Part shown: positions 34,531 through 47,302 of the stretch, one piece after another | How the letters are laid out: each line of letters begins with the position of its first letter | Numbering within the stretch: position 1 is the first letter of the stretch | Source: Hypholoma sublateritium FD-334 SS-4 | Taxonomy: Eukaryota > Basidiomycota > Agaricomycetes > Agaricales > Strophariaceae | NCBI GenBank assembly: GCA_000827495.1 | Contig: KN817520.1 | Location: 477,700 to 541,699, forward strand | DNA: 64,000 bases | Direction: 5' to 3' | The notes under the pieces: generated by a model | The model's input: the letters and a program-made list of their open reading frames with translations, nothing else | Told to the model about the DNA's origin: nothing | Databases searched by the model: none | Translations under genes and position numbers: made by a program

Positions 34531-36716
34531 TCACAGTGTGTAATAGAACCCGGGCTGCCCTTGGGCTACCTTCTTTCCTTCCCTCACCAGCCGGTTCTCC
34601 CTCATGAAATGGACCGTCAGGACACCGACAAGGATAGCGAGTACGGCCTGTGATGCCATTGCCACACTCAATCCTGCCGAGGCGATATCAGCGACCATAC
34701 CAGAAGCATTTAAATTGCTCAGAAGACATACCTGGAATATACCTTGGAGCATCTTGTGAGCGGAATACCGTTGTTGCTATAATACCGCCGATACCGGAAA
34801 CGGAGATGGTCAAAGAAGATTGTACGTTCTTCTTACTCTGGGACACGACGTTGTTCGAGCTCTGGGAATGACTGTCAGTGACGAGACTGCAAGTCCGATA
34901 TGCAACCCACATAAGCAAGAATCGCAGGGGCGCTTCCCAAGTTTCCGGCAGTAGTCAAGAAGACACCTAGTACACTGTTGGGTATATCTTTCCCAGCTAA
35001 TCAGATCTGACGATACGCACCAAGGTACCGGACATGGTTGTGATGAGCGAAGGCTGTCAAGCTCAAGCCTGTAATGCACACCATAGCACATCCAACAATG
35101 TAGCTTGCACGATGCTTGTGTTTATCAGAGAAATACGCGATCAACATTGTCGTTATAATCTAGTAATCACATTAGCTGGACATTCAGTCTTGTAATTAGT
35201 CCAACTCACAGGAGGTCCATACGGAGCAGCGCTCTGAGTGACCGTTCAGTGACTACAGATTCTCAACGATCACGACAGGTACACATACCAGGAGCAGCGC
35301 GTTGGTTTTTGAATAGCCCATATCTCTCAGAATAATAGGTAGGAAAAACGAGAGAGCATCTGCGTAATGATCAGTTAGCCATTTTAGAGCGTCAAAATAT
35401 TGAGAAAATATATCCTCACATGAAGGCAAAGCCGCACACATCAATATGAGGCCTGTCGAATCGAGTTAGGACATGCATGCCACAATGATCAAAGTAATTC
35501 TACCATAGACCCATATGGTCCATTCACTAAGATGTTTCATGATCCTCTGGTAAGTTATGGGATCAGGGGTTGCGTCACCACGGTCGTTGTCAATTCGCTT
35601 GAGAACCAACTCCGTTTGCTTTGGTGTCAGGAATGAATTCTGATCAGGGAATGCAGGGATAAAGAGATATGTAATAACAGCTAAAAACATGGTAATAGCT
35701 CCTTCAATGATCTGCAATGCGCAGTGAGTATATATGATGTGGGGCGCGATACACGGAGACTTACAAAAATCCATCGCCATCCAGAAATATGACGTTTACC
35801 GTTGAGCAAGCTCAGGGCGTAGGCTAGTAACGGGCTAAATCCGCTGGCAGTGACCGAGAGGATATAAAACACTGCTATACTGATACAAATGTCAGAGCAA
35901 GATAATAAGCAAAGAACCAGAAGTAGTAGTACCGTTTCTGAACTTCATGGCGTGTGTACCTGGTTCGTCTCAGCAAGAAGCAGTTGCATTGGAGCATCTG
36001 GAGCTCACCAGGTAGATATAATGAGGATCATAGAGGGAAAGAATGAAGCCTAGACAATTGCTATTATTAAATGGCCACTTCATTTTTGCGTCAATTCCCA
36101 CCTCAAACGTGCCTAGCAGAACGCGGCATAGCACAAGTAAATGCCACGAATGAATATATCCCATAGATAGCTGTACTGCGCCCCATGCCAGAGTAATGGC
36201 TGCTAGCCAATTTCGAACGCCGAAGTAACGAAGAACCAAACTTCCAGGTACGTTGCTGAAGACACAAATTATCAGCCACCTTCCTGAAGCACGTTGAAGG
36301 GGCAGATGGCGCTAACAGCAAGATATAGGGGACAAACGACACGCAGCTGATGATGTTGAAGCGATTGCTTATTTGCAGATTCTGCAGGGGGTAAGGTTAG
36401 GCACCTAGCAGTGGTGAAGCATAGAATACTCACGAATTCAGCGCCTAATCCCGCTGTGTATGCTGACCCCAAGTTGACTCGATCAATCAGAGCGAATGAA
36501 TATGCCAAGGCTAAAATTGGGATAATCCTGTAGTCGATATAGCGCCTGAAAGGTTTCTTCATCAGTCAGCATCCGTTAGAGCAGATATGTCACCGAAGAC
36601 GCGTACATGGTTTTTCTCTCGAAAGCAACATCTTCACTAGTGGTTGGAGAGGTGACTGAGGAGCCATCGGAGACCCCCTTTTCTTTTTCGTCGGATGAGG
36701 TGTATGACTGTGCCAT
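34531..36716 (-). CDS. MFS transporter, allantoate/nicotinate permease family (paralogue A)
   Basis: Plasma-membrane 12-helix transporter of the anion:cation symporter family (Dal5, Tna1 and relatives; carboxylate-like substrates such as allantoate, nicotinate or pantothenate). The start MAQSYTSSDEKEKG (ATG 36716-36714) leads a charged cytosolic tail; the next exon gives KPFRRYIDYRIIPILALAYS with the family motif LIDRVNLGSAYTAGLGAEF. Further segments: WLAAITLAWGAVQLSMGYIH, LLVLCRVLLGTFEVG, the middle loop FLTPKQTELVLKRIDNDRGD, SSNNVVSQSKKNVQSSLTIS, GIGGIIATTVFRSQDAPRYI and the end QGQPGFYYTL (TGA 34533-34531). Around ten introns. Close in sequence and layout to the gene at 38053-40296. The substrate is inference. 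Confidence 0.88.
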
Positions 36717-38052
36717 ATTTGACTGCTCTTGAGGTGCCAAATCGGACGCTAGAAACGAGAAGTGGACGGGAAAAGAGCGAGGTGGTCGTTCACCGCACGA
36801 CTTCTTATAAGAAGTACGAATCTCAGGGGACGCTCAGGAAATGCGACCCTTAGCTGCAACGCGAGAGTAGATCCTACAACGTCCCTGAAAAGATTTGACA
36901 GAGCGTTCAGGCAACCTTTATGTACTAAGTCTAGATTGGAGATTTATAACCAACAGGGTAAATCAAACCCGACTCAACGTTTCTAGATCTTCAGAAGAGC
37001 ATACATAGTCGTATGTGCGCTTTTTGCAAGACAGAAGAGTCTAGGCCTTCAGTGGTTTGAACCTGGAACCATAAAACTTTGCATGTTGCCCATCGTTTAC
37101 GAGTCTCTTTCGTTGCCAAGCGATTGTTCAGAGAATGTTCTCCTTTGCTGTTTTCATTGTTTCAAAGAGAGAAAAAGTGAGGCCACCAGAGAAAGATCCT
37201 TGTGCGGACCGTGGAGCACAGTGGGATGACTTCTCAGTGCTCCTTGCGTGGATGAACGAGAAGGATTATGGAGATAAAAATTCGTTTGAGTGCTTGCCCT
37301 GCATCCGAAGCGTTCCGCCAAGACGTTGACGTGGAAGTTGGGCGGAAGTTAGATGACAAAGCAATACAATCCTCCAATGCGGTACTTCTTGCCATGTCAT
37401 GCTGCTGCAAATTCAGAGAGACGCATAGCAATTTTTTAGTAATGAAACCCCAAAGGCGATACAACACACATCACGGAGCCGCTCAAATGACATTCACGGA
37501 ATGGGAAAACATCTGCACAACATCTGCACAGATTCAGCCTTCAAAGCTTCAAGCTTCAAGCTTCAGGTTCAGAGGGATCAAGTACTTACTTTGGCGGGTT
37601 GTGACCAACTATTTGACGACTCATGGCAACTGGGCCCATGCAACCCGCTGAAACAGCGACACATTCATAAGTGCAGGTTCAAAAAATCTATTCGGCTGTT
37701 TCCATTAGTTCTGAAAGGTGGCTTGCGCTGTTCACGGAAATATGGCATGTATCAAGGTATGTAACATGTTAATGTATAGGCTGACGACATGCTGAAAACA
37801 GCGTCAAACTCCCCATCTGAAGGCATTAAAGACACATCCTCGCTCACCACAATTGCTGCATGGTCGAGACCAGAACGCTTTTCAGCCTCGTCGATGCATA
37901 CAAACCAGCCCCGAAACTATATTCAAGAAAATACAGGCGCTTACGGCAATGACAACGTAGAGCTCCAGAAAATGTGAACTCTGGAATGGTGGTTTACGGA
38001 GTCGAGAACAGAAATTGCGAACGTTATCGCGACCCCAACAGCTCCTGCATCA
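36717..38052. other. Intergenic region between the two MFS genes
   Basis: 1.3 kb. Short frames only. Contains a 7-bp tandem repeat (AAGCTTC, about 3.5 units, 37544-37566) and an 11-bp duplication CATCTGCACAA at about 37510-37531. The upstream part (36717-37000) should be the promoter of transporter A. Confidence 0.45.
37544..37566 (+). repeat. Short tandem repeat (AAGCTTC)n
   Basis: About three and a half copies of a 7-base unit with HindIII-like AAGCTT cores. Confidence 0.85.
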
Positions 38053-40296
38053 CTACAGGGTGTACAAAAACCCGTCCTGCCCCTCCAACGGACTGTCCGC
38101 CGTCCCATCATGCACACTCTTATTCTGTCTTCGGTAATACACCGTCGTGATGGTGAGGAGCACGAGCATCAGTAATTGACAGGCCACCGTCGCATAAATG
38201 CCTGGGCGGTAGTTCGGCGCGTCCACCTGGCGGAAAACAAGGCTTGCAAAGATCCCCCCGACCCCACCGAAAGATACGAGCACGGCCGTCGAAACCGCCC
38301 GTTTGGTGTGGGAGACAATGTTGTTGGAGGACTGTATCCCCAATTAGCCATTCTTGGTTCGCTCTTGCTCCATTGACAGCGAAGGCACTCACATATGCCA
38401 GAATACCGGGGATGCAGCCCGCTGAGCCAGCATCTGCTAGGAAGATGCCTGCCGGCGGTTAAGTAGACGTGCAATGAGAGTAAGCGCTTTATATTTACCT
38501 GCGTATCGACCACCTGGACTATGCAGAAAGCCTGTCATCAGCAGCCCCACAAGGGTCATCAGGGCCTGCACTCCTATGACAGCAGCTCGCTGGCGATATT
38601 TATCTGAGAGCCAGGCGAAGAACATTATACTGAAGGCCTGGAAACAGTGCCCTGAAAATCAGTAGAACACGGTGGCCCAAGACTAAAACGGCTTACAGCG
38701 AAGATGTATGGAGGTGCCGTCTACAATTTAATGAAAATCAGTTCAAAAGTAAACCCCGTGGATCAGTATCCCATACCAATAAAAATGATGCAGATTCGCT
38801 CCATCCCATTCCTCGGAGGATAAGGGTAACAAAAAAGCTGCATAATGGAAATTAGCACAGCTGCGTATCACCAAGCCTAAAATGAGACGAAGTAACTACA
38901 TACCTGATAGCGTACGCCGGCATCGTTGCGCACATATACATCAGACCTTCAGTTCAAAGGTATCTAAGTTAATGGGAACAGGAAACATCGCATCCGCGCG
39001 CATCCATACCTATAGCCCACAATTTCCAGTCCAGAAGGTGGCGCAGTATCTTTTCCGTCGTAAGTGCATCCGGGAGCGAGTCGCCCCGGTCCTTCTCAAC
39101 CCGGTCGAGGACGATAGCGGTCTCGTCGGACGTCAGGAAAGTATTTTGATCAGGGAACCCCGGCAAGAAAAACCAGGCGATGATCCCAAAAGCAACGGTA
39201 ATCCCACCCTCCACGATCTACACGTAGTGTGCAGTGGCGTCAGAGGGCAGTAAATATACGGCTCTGATTTTGCAACTCACGAAGATCCACGACCACGCTG
39301 GTACGCCAGCTTTGCCGCCAAGAAACGTCACCGCGTACGCGAATATTGCGCTAAACCCGCCAACGAAGACGCCGATTAGATAAAACGCTGCAAGTCTACG
39401 GAAGGGTATCGATGGTGTCAGACGTGCCACAGTGCGGAACCGAACGTAGGCACCGACCGCTTCTGGACTTCGTGGCGGGTATACCTGCCGCACAGCGCTT
39501 AAAGCTATCGAGGAAGTCGGTCACCATAGACACTTCAGACGCACCACGTTGTTATGATATACACCATGGCCGGGAAAAATCCAGCCTGTGTCAATACATA
39601 TTAGTCGCTGACGGGAAGCAGATGCACCCAGGATTCATACCTCAAATGTGCCAAGCAGCACTCTGACAAAGACCAAATATCCCAAGGTAGGGACAAACCC
39701 CATACTGATCTGGACGCCACCCCATGCTATAACCAAGAAGGATAGATACTGAACAACTCCCAGCTTTCGGAGAAAGAGATTACTTGGAAGCTGACTGAAA
39801 AAGTTGTCAGTATCGATTCAAATTGAGAAGGCGAATGACAGGGGAAACGCACAATAAGATGTAAGGCACGAAATACACGCAAGTTGCAATGCTATAGCGT
39901 GCCCCAATGTTCAATTTCTGGATACACACAGAACCATTAACATTAGGCGCCCTAGGCCCATCAAAACTGCACTCTTGAGAAGAGACTGACCAGATCATGA
40001 TCCATCCCCGCCGAGCGCGCTAATCCAATATTCGATCGATCAATCAGAGAAAGTGCGGAGAGGACGCCAAGAAGAGGGAGCATTCGCCAATCTACTTTGC
40101 GGCTGGACGACAATACAAAGCATATCAATCATGCATCAAGCAGCATTAGCAGAAATACCCACATGATAGTTTTTGTCCTGCGTATTTCATCTTCGCTAGA
40201 GACTGGAAGCACCGCGTCTTCTCGTGACATCGAGTCCCCCTTATTCAAGCTAACGGGGTCCGTTGCGGAATATTGCAATTTCGACGGTCCGACCAT
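38053..40296 (-). CDS. MFS transporter, allantoate/nicotinate permease family (paralogue B)
   Basis: Second 12-helix transporter of the Dal5/Tna1 type. The start is MVGPSKLQYSATDPVSLNKG (ATG 40296-40294, no in-frame Met upstream before a stop). After an intron comes RKVDWRMLPLLGVLSALSLI followed by DRSNIGLARSAGMDHDL, the family's first helix. Later: VFVGGFSAIFAYAVTFLGGK, the middle loop FLTSDETAIVLDRVEKDRGD, WKLWAIG, MFFAWLSDKYRQRAAVIGVQ, SSNNIVSHTKRAVSTAVLVS and FGGVGGIFASLVFRQVDAPN, ending EGQDGFLYTL (TAG 38055-38053). It shares layout, loop motif and C-terminal ending with paralogue A, which points to tandem duplication. The substrate is not determined. Confidence 0.88.
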
Positions 40297-42147
40297 CTCT
40301 GGTGTGTCGTCGTTGTCAATGGTCTTGGATGAGAGGATATTATGGTAGGAGAACCTTCGTGCAGCTAATCAACCCAGTTTGACTGCCCTTTATATACGTC
40401 GACGACGGCAGAGATCGCACATTATAAAGCGGTACCCGGGCAAGGCAATCGAAGAGCCTAAACGTCGAAGAGGGCGCATTTCGGGTTGAATTTCGTGGCT
40501 GGCATCACCAGCGCAACATCTGAGCGTCAAAGAAGCGTTGGTCGGTTGAGCTTCGTAAACGCATCAGGACCTTCTCTCCGGCGTCCTAGGGCACCAATAA
40601 AGACAAAATCGCATTCCTTGCCCCTCAAATAAGAGCAACCACTACTTTAGTGAAAAAGTCAGTCATAAAATGCAATATGATACATAGTGCGCACCAAAAG
40701 GGGCGTAGAGTCGATCCATCGCAATCTGACTGGAGCTTTCACGCGCCGGTGCCACCGCGCATCCATACGAAATACTGCCAAACCGCACATTCCCCACCCG
40801 GAGAGACGCCCCGCAACGCGTCAAAGTACCCGAAAGCAGCGGCCACACGCGGCCGCGGTATCCGAAATGTTCTGTAAACAACATTATATTTGGGGATGGG
40901 GAAGCCTGGATGCTGTATGCGTTCGCATTGCGGTCCTCCCTATGTTGCAAGGTCACTTAATGAGCAGTATATGAGGAAGAGATTCGAGTCGAAATCAGGC
41001 CCGGAATGCTGCGTATGTTGTTGTCTATGCGGCTGCAATTTCCACTGGGTTTGCCCATGAAAGTGCTGGAGTAGAAACATCGACGAGGAGCGAAAAAAGG
41101 GGACTTAAGTTCGACACGAGTTCGACATGAGTTCAACAGGAAGAAGACAAAGTACAACTTCGCGCCTGTTGATGCGCATTCCCACGGAGAGGCGGCCAAT
41201 AAAATCATTCAAGACGCTACATGATAATGAATCTGAGTCTTCGGCGTTGGTTGGGTGTCGGGTCTAAGCATCCCATCCAGTCATCGGTAATGCGCATTCG
41301 TCATCCTGAATCGCATCGGCGCAACGCGTGGCCGTATGGCTGCTCGTCGGCGCATTTTTTGCATGTCCCACTGGAGAAAAGTCGCCGCAGGGCATTCGGG
41401 CTCCGGACACGCATACCCAACCACAGAAAAGGATATAGAAGGCCCAAACACAGCGCGAGACTCTTGAATCGATCCGCGGAGTAGCATATGCACCGGGGTG
41501 TGCAATGTCAGAAGACGATAAGATAAGATGCAAGCAGTGCGGCCCGTCGAGCGTGCAGAATGGGCTATAAAAGCACAGGCGATGGGTATGAGGTATGGGG
41601 GTAATAGTTGACGGATATGCAGACACAGTCCAACTGAACATGACCGCTGCGGTCCCCGCGCGTCTATTCAAAGTTCCTACAAAAAAGGGAACAAAAGATA
41701 GCAAAAATATCAATAAACGCAACCAAGACAGGTGAAGGAAACCTTGCGAAGACGATACCACCCACTGGATGAATAGAAACAATTTGGCCCTTTCCACGGT
41801 CGGTCAACCAAAGTTCCTGGGAGGCCCAGCTGTCCGGCGCTATACATTCGCGTCTCCATAGTGTTTACATCCGTACATTTAGCAGTATTTAGTGGACCGA
41901 CGACGCGCATCTAAATAGGTAGAGTACAAGCAAGAAAATTAATTCGCCGCTGGCGTGTCGGAGAGCCGCAGAAGAGACGCGCGGGAGGAGGATGGTGGGG
42001 GAAGAGGATGGTGGAGATGCGGCGGGGGAATAAGGAAGAAAGAAAGACACGCACAGCTGCTACATTAGACCAGTAAACCTGTTCCTGTTGAGTCCACACA
42101 AGTGCCCCCGCCCGCGCGTCGCGGCGGGCGCATAACATAATTACAAA
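40297..42147. other. Intergenic region, MFS B promoter and NMNAT 3' side
   Basis: 1.85 kb. A minus-strand frame at 41264-41797 (177 codons, no ATG near its start, Cys/Ser-rich) is not convincing. A short repeat GAGTTCGACA occurs nearly three times at 41107-41138. A TATA-like TTTATATACG lies at about 40389, about 90 bases upstream of the MFS B start. Confidence 0.45.
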
Positions 42148-43375
42148 TCATGACACCTCCTTGGACGCGCCGGGCAGGGGAGGGTCGTGCTCAGCACCTT
42201 TTTCCTTCTCCCGCTCCTTGCCTTTGTCTGAGTGCGCTATCGTCGGCGAGCTCGTCATCTCGTCTTGGTACAGCCCGTTCTGCTCGATGTAATCCACGAC
42301 GGAATTGGGGAGCAGGTAGCGCACAGAGAGGCCGCGCCGTAGGAAGAGGCGAACCTATTAATACACGTCGGGCCGTCAGCCTCAGATAGCATGCAATCTG
42401 AGCAGAAGAATTCGCAAACCTTAGTGCTCGATACGTCGTTTTGGATAAGCTGCGAGATAAGGTGGATGTTGCTCCGCCACCGCGCAAGGCTGTCTGTCGC
42501 CTGGTCCATCCCCGTGCCCGCACGCTCGACGATCAGGCAGCCGTAGCGCCCCAGGATGTGTTCGAGCTATGTGAAGCCGTGATGAGCGCCAAGCACGCAG
42601 GGAGCGATAAGATAAGGACAAACATCGGAATATATCCATACGCCCGGCTCGCTCATTGTGCCAATGAGATCGGAGCCGGCAAGGAGCATCACGCGGACCT
42701 TGCGGTGTTCGCCGTCCTGCGTGCGCACGCCACCAAGAACGGTATTGATCTCGTGGTCGAAGTGGTCGAGGACGATGGCAGTGCGCTGGTAGCTCTGGAA
42801 CGCCTCCCAGGTGTCCACCATCAGCCATGTATCGGAGTCCTCTGCGGCTAGCGTGCACATATTCACCCTGAAAGGGGGCTGCGTCAGCTTCAAATCACAC
42901 TTTTTTTTGGCACATGAGAGAGTGTCAGGACAGAAGCGCGTTGCAGGAGCGTCATACGACCGCCGGCACAGTAGCCGAAATAGGCCATTTGGATGAATAC
43001 TGCTTGCGGAGGGTCGTTCAGCACGCCGCAATGCGGGGAGCAGGGCGAATGCAGTGCTGCCCGATGGCAACGAACAAGATCGATTGCGGAATAAGCTCAC
43101 CTGTGGCGAGCGCTGAGCAACCCGGGTTTCTTGTACATGTCGCTCACGGGACTGAGATAGCCTCCCATAATCTCAAAGTCGGTGTTCTGCCGCACATAGT
43201 CCTTGGCCATCTCGAACATGCGCAGGTGGAGATAGGTTACGGGGCTGAAGGAGCCACATGCTACCAGGACAATTGGAGTTTTGGTGGAGTTGTTGAGGAC
43301 CCTGGATAAGCGCTGGTGGGGGAAGACGTAGTTTGATGGGTTTGTGAATGATTCCGTGAGGTGGGTGGAGGTCAT
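42148..43375 (-). CDS. NMA1: Nicotinamide/nicotinate mononucleotide adenylyltransferase
   Basis: Makes NAD+ (or its deamido form) from NMN/NaMN and ATP, the central step of de novo and salvage NAD synthesis. The start MTSTHLTESFTNPSNYVFPH leads to the nucleotidyltransferase motif VACGSFSPVTYLHLRMFEMA (residues about 38-57), then GGYLSPVSDMYKKPGLLSAR, MCTLAAEDSDTWLMVDTWEA, VLLAGSDLIGTMSEPGVW-type substrate loop and the ISTK-like SSTKVRLFLRRGLSVRYLLP, with VVDYIEQNGLY. Exons join cleanly. The usual eukaryotic GSFNP is GSFSP here, an allowed change. The C-terminus extends by a Glu/Lys-rich tail ending GASKEVS (TGA 42150-42148). It lies beside two Tna1/Dal5-type transporters. Confidence 0.93.
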
Positions 43376-44452
43376 GGAGGGCGGGGAGGAGGGCGAGCGC
43401 TAATGGCAGGAGTGCTGTGCGAAGGAAAGGTGTACAGTAAGTGCAATTTAGCACCGTCTCATTTACATTCTTCAATCCATGCCCGGCAAGATGTTCCCAC
43501 GCCCATGAATCACGCCAATCACTGAGCGTCCCGTTCGCCCTCCCGCCAGATGGTGCAATTCGTGCGCTGATTCGCTCTTCCTTTCCCTTAACCAATAGTA
43601 GAATAGGAAGCAGGAGGTCCAGGCCTCTTGTGTGTATGCAACATTGAGACAAAATATTTTTATATTCCCCAGGTTGAGTCATCCGGAAAGGTCCCATCAT
43701 CTACAAATCACCTATTCCAAAGCGCAGCTATCCTTCAAATCTTATCAAGCTCTTCATAAGCACCCTGGTCCCCTGAGTCAAGCAGTCAAGCTGTCCGGAT
43801 CTCCAAAAATTCCCGTTCAAAATTCCCAATGCTCTCGGCCGAATTGCGGCGTGGCTCGGAGCCCCAATTGGCTGCGCGTTCCGGGCCTCTCCAAACGAAA
43901 CACTGACAAAGAGCGCGGGTCATCCCAATTTTTCTACGCCCACTTTGCAGCACTTTGCGCCCCCACATGTCTGCCGCAGACAGCTGCCAACACCAAAAGC
44001 ACGCGAACACTCTGATCGCGCTCCCCGCCTGGGAGAAGAAGCGCTCCGACGCGATAATACGCGAGCTTCCTTATCGGAACGCGTTCCGGCGCGTTGTGAG
44101 CGTCGGTGCGGAGCAGCTTTGACCGGCCGGCCGCCGCATTGAACGCACAGAAAATTTCCACCCCCACACATAACGCCCGGCTTGCTCCGGACACTGCGAC
44201 GTGCTCGAGACAACGGCCGTACATTCACAAGACACCCATGAGCACCTGAGACGCGGGGCTACACATCTGAGGCTTTGAACAGGATTTGAGATTCCCTGAA
44301 AGTATGAAGGGGCAAGCGTTGACTTGCGCGTCAACTCGGCGCATTTTGTGCAAAAAGCGCGCCCTCTGACACAGACGGAAGTTACGCTCTCGATAAATAT
44401 ACCCGTCCGTCTGGAATTCATACATACACAAGCATCGGTGTCAAACTTGATT
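43376..44452. other. Intergenic region
   Basis: 1.08 kb. Holds the promoter of the NMN adenylyltransferase at its left end and the 3' flank of the acyl-CoA dehydrogenase at its right end. Only short frames; no recognised gene. Confidence 0.5.
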
Positions 44453-46513
44453 TCAGTTAGCAAATGCGGGGATGCCTGTTATGGCCTTGCCCAAGATGAG
44501 GGCGTGGATATCCTGAGAGGAAGAGCCAGTTAGATGACCCAAAAAAATCAGTCAGTATCTATAACTCACATTTGTCCCTGGAAAGCATCACCTCGTGAGC
44601 AATAATGGCAAGAAAGAATAGAAAATGAGAGCGCACCCTCATAGGTATTGGTCACTTGCAGGTTTGCAACATGGCGCCCAACATGATACCTGACAACATA
44701 CAGTAAGCACACACCCACAATCCACCAATCCAAAAACGTACTCGTCAGACGACGCATTCCCCCCAAGAATATCCAGAATAATACGGCTCTGCGCCAGCGC
44801 CTTGCCGCAGTTATTGCGCTTGATCATACTGATCATCTCCGGCGCGAGCTTGCCCGCGTCTTTGAGGCGCCCGACCTGCAGCGCCGCCTGCAGCCCAAGC
44901 GCTACCTCAGTATGCGCATCGACGAGCTTCTTCTGCACAAGCTGGAACGACGCGAGCGGGCGCTTGAACTGGTGCCGCTCAAGCGCGTATTCGCGCGTGC
45001 GCGCAATGCAGTCCTCGAGGGCGCCCATAACGCCCCAGGCAATGCCGAACCTGCGTAAGGGTGTGATTAGCACCATAAACGCGGGGAAGCAGAGGGGGTG
45101 CACCTTGCTGAGTTCAAGCAGGAAAAGGGCGATCCGAGGCCCTTGGTTTTGGGGAGGAGCGCGTCGTGCCCAACGCGCACGGAGTCCATGAAGATGGAAC
45201 CGGTCAGAGAGACGCGGAGAGCCACTTTATTTTTGATGGGTGGGGCTGTCAGGCCTTTCATACCCTTTATCAGACAGTTCAGCGCGCGGGTCCCGCAGCA
45301 AGGGAAGCCATCTATTGCCCACCTTCTCCAAAATAAACCCACGAATGTGATTGTCCCACTTGCAATTGGCCCAAATGATGAACACGTCCCTGATTATTTC
45401 CTAGCATCAGCAAACCATTTATTAATTGTGTAAGAGAAGAAACATTTACGCGACTGGGGCGTTGGAAATCCAAGTCTTGCTTCCGTTGAGAACAAAGCCA
45501 CCATCGACCTCTTCAGCGGTAGTCTCCATACCTGCTGGATCCGAGCCGTGATTCGGCTCTGTAAGGCCCTAACAATAGAGGTTAGCATATATCTATTAAA
45601 CGAAAGTTCAGCCGTTTTTCACTCACGAATGCTCCTACAATTTCGCCCGTGGCTGTAAACAATTAGCATATGAGAACGTGCAAGCCAAGTGGCCACAAAC
45701 CGAGACGGGGGATATATTTCTCTTTCTGCGCGTCCGTCCCAAATTCATTTATAGGATGCATGACAAGAGAGGACTGAACGGAGGCCATGGAGCGGTATCC
45801 TGAATCAACGCTATCGACGCACAATTATAAGTCCCGGTAAGTGCCCAATAGAAGATATCATCACATACCGTTCAATTTCTCGCGCGACAAGTCCATAGGC
45901 CACATTGCTCACCCCGGCACAACCATATCCTTGTATAGTCGGACCGAGCAAGCCTAGCTTGCCCATCTCAGGCAGTATGTTATGGTCGAACTCTAAGAGA
46001 GAAAATATAAGCTCCACGCGGCCCAGCCTCGGAAAGACAACCACGACGCACCTTCCGTCCGCCATCCCTTAAGCACGCGGGGCATCAGGTTTTCCTAAGG
46101 GTGGCGTAAGATTTGGCGGGCAAGTTGATCCGTCAAGGAGGTAGCTGCAGACCTGGCAGTATTCGCGAGCAGTATCCCTGTTCGATGTAAAAATCTCGAT
46201 AAGCAGGAGACACCTAATCCCAACCGCACCTGATGGCAATCTCTTCGTCCGTAAGTTGGGACTCGAGATTCAGCGGGTCCTAGCGAGACATTTAACCTGC
46301 AATTCCAGTAGTTGTCCGAACGCTGATTGTAACTCACTTCCCAATTGAATTTGACAAATCCTGTAGATCAAGCTGGGTAGTCAGCCCTAGTTCCGAAAGA
46401 ACTGACGCTTGTGGCATACCAGATGCTTGACGGACCCCTAACGATGCATGACTAGGGACAGGCACCGATGTTTTCGTCAGACGCGATGATTGCTGGCGTG
46501 CAATTCGTAACAT
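44453..46513 (-). CDS. GCDH: Glutaryl-CoA dehydrogenase, mitochondrial
   Basis: FAD enzyme of the acyl-CoA dehydrogenase family that oxidises and decarboxylates glutaryl-CoA in lysine and tryptophan breakdown. The first exon, [20 protein letters not shown], is a typical presequence. After a 60-base intron (46451-46392 approx.) the mature start reads [20 protein letters not shown]. Later: [140 protein letters not shown] and [20 protein letters not shown]. The catalytic Glu lies in NTYEG, followed by [18 protein letters not shown] 44455-44453. More than ten short introns. Confidence 0.93.
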
Positions 46514-47302
46514 AGTGAACTCCAGATGATAGTGAGGGTGTATGAAGGAAGCGCAATGTGGCTTTATAAGTACAGGTAGTTATGTATCGTTGAAGTCGCG
46601 CTCGATAAGTTCGTGGCAAAATCCGGGCTTGCAATTGCCGCCGCCGGTGATCTCACTAGCCGCGGCATGTGACCGTGGCGAGACGCCCGTCGCCCGCACT
46701 GCGCAGTGACCAGTACGCAACTCAGTGCGCAGTGCGCACTGCACAGATTGAGGTTCCACAATGGCCTCGAACTATCGGCAACAATATATTCTCAGTTCTG
46801 CAGGAGCTCCATAAATTAGGTTACCGAATCCCAAGCCAGTTAGAGCCATTAATCGTGTCCGTAACACAGTCGCTCGGACCTCAGAATTACCCCGCACTTG
46901 TTCTACACTTCGATGACGACCAAGAACGGCCCACAACCATTTCCGTTCACTTCAAATCTCATGCACCAGAGGCGCAAGACAGCCATATTTGGAACATCAT
47001 GCAAGACGGTGCTTCACTTCTTCAGTAAACTGAGCGTCGGGAATCGATTTCTGCGTCGCATGGTTTGCTACTTGTCCATCTATGCAATCTAGGTATTCTG
47101 CCGCCGCGAATCTGACCATATAGCGCAAGGGATCTACCGCTACGCGCGATACCTGATTGGCGTCTAAAGCCGTCTAAAGCCAGGTGTCGAGCCTCTTTTA
47201 ACGTATACCATTTTTTGTTTGATTTCAGCGCAATGCATGGAAACATGTCATATTGCAACATATGATAAGGAAAAGAGTAGGGCATGTGTATGCAAGGGTG
47301 AA
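46514..47302. other. Intergenic region with possible small plus-strand frame
   Basis: 789 bases between glutaryl-CoA dehydrogenase (divergent start) and the eL33 stop. At 46690-46745 is a cluster of CAGTGCGCA/TGCGCACTG that can pair as a hairpin. A plus-strand frame 46669-47028 has protein-like composition (QELHKLGYRIPSQLEPLIVS, LVLHFDDDQERPTTISVHF) but no in-frame ATG near its start, so a 5' exon would be needed. Confidence 0.35.

Noticed and set aside
41264..41797. 177-codon minus-strand frame
   Set aside because: Begins at GTG without ATG; first Met lies well inside; Cys/Ser/His-rich with no recognised family.
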